Origin: an uncultured Collinsella sp.
GTDB lineage: Bacteria; Actinomycetota; Coriobacteriia; Coriobacteriales; Coriobacteriaceae
DNA length: 16,024 nt
Assembly (NCBI GenBank): GCA_902493125.1
Contig: CABUOF010000049.1
Coordinates: 1 to 16,024 of the forward strand
Direction of reading: 5' to 3'
Position numbers and translations under genes: made by a program. The notes under the pieces are model-generated. The model made no database searches. It saw only the letters and a program-made list of their open reading frames with translations, and was not told where the DNA came from. Positions 14,833 to 16,024 of the stretch are shown here, piece after piece (positions within the stretch are counted from its first letter, which is position 1; each line of letters starts with the position of its first letter).

Positions 14833-15306
14833 TTACCAACGATAGTGAGAGAACGCGCGGTTGGCCTCGGCCATCTTGAAGACGTCCTCACGCTTCTTGA
14901 CGGAAGCGCCCAGGCCGTTGGAGGCGTCGAGGATCTCGTTGGCGAGACGCTCGGCCATGGTCTTCTCCTTGCGAGCGCGGGAGAAGTTGACGATCCAGCG
15001 GATACCCAGAGCGGTGGAACGACGGGAGTTGACCTCCATCGGGACCTGATAGGTAGCGCCACCGACACGCTTGGGCTTAACCTCGAGCGTGGGCTTGACG
15101 TTGTCCATAGCCTTCTTGAAGGTAGCGAGAGCGTCGCCACCCTCGGACTTCTCGGCAACGATCTCGAAAGCGGTGTAAACGATGCGCTCAGCGGTGGCCT
15201 TCTTGCCGTCAAGAAGGACCTTGTTGATGAGCTGAGTCACCAGGCGGTTGTTGTAAACGGCGTCAGGCTGAACCTCACGACGATTAGCTGCTGCACGACG
15301 CGGCAT
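14833..15306 (-). CDS. rpsG: 30S ribosomal protein S7
   Basis: It is a primary 16S rRNA-binding protein that nucleates assembly of the 30S head. The 157 residues match the family: MPRRAAANRREVQPDAVYNN at the start, LINKVLLDGKKATAERIVY, RVGGATYQVP in the RNA-binding hairpin, and a C-terminal FSHYRW. ATG 15306 has AAGGAGA six bases upstream. It lies between rpsL and fusA. In E. coli S7 represses translation of its own operon; whether this occurs here cannot be seen. Confidence 0.98.
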   Translation of the reverse strand: MPRRAAANRREVQPDAVYNNRLVTQLINKVLLDGKKATAERIVYTAFEIVAEKSEGGDALATFKKAMDNVKPTLEVKPKRVGGATYQVPMEVNSRRSTALGIRWIVNFSRARKEKTMAERLANEILDASNGLGASVKKREDVFKMAEANRAFSHYRW

Positions 15307-15379
15307 GTGAAATCTCCTTAAGTGTCTACCGTGCGGCGCTTAGGCGGCACACGGCGAAAGTATCAAAACGTTATCTGGC

Positions 15380-15757
15380 TTATTTAGCCTTGGGGCGCTT
15401 AGCACCGTACTTGGAACGGGCCTGCATACGGTTCTGGACCGGAGCAGCGTCGTAGGCGCCACGGATGACGTGATAACGGACACCAGGGAGGTCACGGACA
15501 CGACCGCCGCGGACGAGCACGATGGAGTGCTCCTGCAGGTTGTGGCCCTCACCCGGGATGTAAGCAGTAACTTCGATGCCGTTGACAAGGCGAACACGGG
15601 CAACCTTACGAAGAGCCGAGTTCGGCTTCTTGGGGCTCGTGGTGAAGACGCGGGTGCACACGCCGCGCTTCTGGGAGTTGTGCTGCAGAGCAGCGTTCTT
15701 GGACTTCTTGGGCACGGAACGGCGGCCCTGGCGAACCAGCTGGTTAATAGTAGGCAA
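15380..15757 (-). CDS. rpsL: 30S ribosomal protein S12
   Basis: It lies in the decoding centre and affects reading accuracy and streptomycin response. The 125 residues are typical: MPTINQLVRQGRR, TTSPKKPNSALRK (39-51), EVTAYIPGEGHNLQEHS and RGGRVRDLPGVRYH. K43 is intact, but position 88 is Arg (codon at 15494-15496) where Lys is common. Lys-to-Arg at this site (K88R in Mycobacterium tuberculosis numbering) is an established streptomycin-resistance change. The start codon is TTG at 15757, with AAGGAG about eight bases upstream. It is the first gene of the str operon, with a strong promoter 94 bases upstream and a 73-base gap before rpsG. Confidence 0.98.
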   Translation of the reverse strand: MPTINQLVRQGRRSVPKKSKNAALQHNSQKRGVCTRVFTTSPKKPNSALRKVARVRLVNGIEVTAYIPGEGHNLQEHSIVLVRGGRVRDLPGVRYHVIRGAYDAAPVQNRMQARSKYGAKRPKAK

Positions 15758-15850
15758 AGCGTACTCCTTCTCGAATGATTCCAGCTTTCTGTAAAGTGCA
15801 ACGGCTTGAATCGAGGGGTCAGCATCCCCCTACGAAACACGCAGTTCGAT

Positions 15851-15879
15851 AGGATACGTGCCGTTAGCTGTGCCGTCAA
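15851..15879 (-). promoter_or_regulatory. str operon promoter, sigma-70 type
   Basis: On the minus strand TTGACG (15879-15874) and TATCCT (15856-15851) are separated by exactly 17 bases. The start would be near 15844, giving a leader of about 87 bases. The leader holds a short AGGGG/CCCCT hairpin at 15814-15831, which might act in autoregulation. Confidence 0.75.
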
Positions 15880-15934
15880 CAGACCACGCCGCCGGGCGTA
15901 TCCCAAAATTGGCACATTTCCGCAAAGCCTACAC

Positions 15935-15972
15935 AAAAGGAATCCCCTCCTGTGCGCGCGGGGGGGGATTCC
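15935..15972 (-). terminator. Terminator of a gene beyond the window end
   Basis: GGAATCCCC (15939-15947) pairs with GGGGATTCC (15964-15972), and on the minus strand TTTT (15938-15935) follows. It lies upstream of the str promoter, so it should end a minus-strand transcript entering from beyond 16024. That gene itself is not in the window. The stretch 15973-16024 shows nothing further I can support. Confidence 0.75.
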
Positions 15973-16024
15973 CGGGCCGGGCGGCACAGGGGTTAAGTTT
16001 GCTGCTCTACAGTCCTGGCTCGCA

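Noticed and set aside
16007..16024. Minus-strand CEPGL-stop at the window edge as the end of an upstream gene such as rpoC
   Set aside because: Five residues are too few to assign, although the terminator at 15935-15972 implies some upstream minus-strand gene.
1..16024. tRNA, CRISPR array, IS element or phage genes
   Set aside because: None seen: no spaced direct-repeat series, transposase or integrase motifs, or cloverleaf-like stretch found by eye.

Overview
The window looks like chromosomal core DNA from a moderately GC-rich Gram-positive bacterium. It is most plausibly a member of the Coriobacteriia and close to Collinsella. This rests on gene order, the FabK-type FAS II set, the AccD-AccA fusion and general protein character; it is inference, since no 16S or database search was possible. 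I see no phage, IS, CRISPR array or tRNA. Nothing in the window amounts to a wholly new system; the notable points are unusual details of core genes and their control regions.

Layout by position: (1) 1-699, minus strand, a cation diffusion facilitator with Mn-type metal residues; its 3' end is broken by an apparent one-base deletion. (2) 842-2056, minus strand, a stand-alone PTS EIIC permease, flanked by two related palindromes and followed by an intrinsic terminator. (3) 2097-11274, minus strand, a compact fatty-acid synthesis operon transcribed as fabH-acpP-fabK-fabD-fabG-fabF-accB-fabZ-accC-accDA, with very short gaps or overlaps. (4) 11275-11450, a divergent control region holding two near-identical 19-bp repeats with an imperfect palindromic core. 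(5) 11451-12227, plus strand, birA, a biotin ligase without a DNA-binding domain. (6) 12281-12325, a convergent terminator. (7) 12345-15757, minus strand, the str operon rpsL-rpsG-fusA, ending in rpsJ. (8) 15758-16024, the str promoter, a leader, and the terminator of a gene outside the window.

The fab/acc genes form a complete route. AccB (biotin carrier), AccC (biotin carboxylase) and AccDA (carboxyltransferase) make malonyl-CoA. FabD loads it onto ACP, FabH starts chains, and FabF, FabG, FabZ and FabK elongate and reduce them. BirA, divergent from fabH, attaches the biotin that AccB needs. No FapR- or FabT-like regulator lies in the window, so whatever binds the twin repeats is encoded elsewhere.

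The main points for a second look are: the twin operator-like repeats before fabH; native Arg at S12 position 88, a classic streptomycin-resistance substitution; rpsJ separated from the S10 operon and joined to fusA with no tuf; TTG start codons on rpsL and rpsJ; the palindromes around the orphan EIIC; and the frameshift in the metal transporter.
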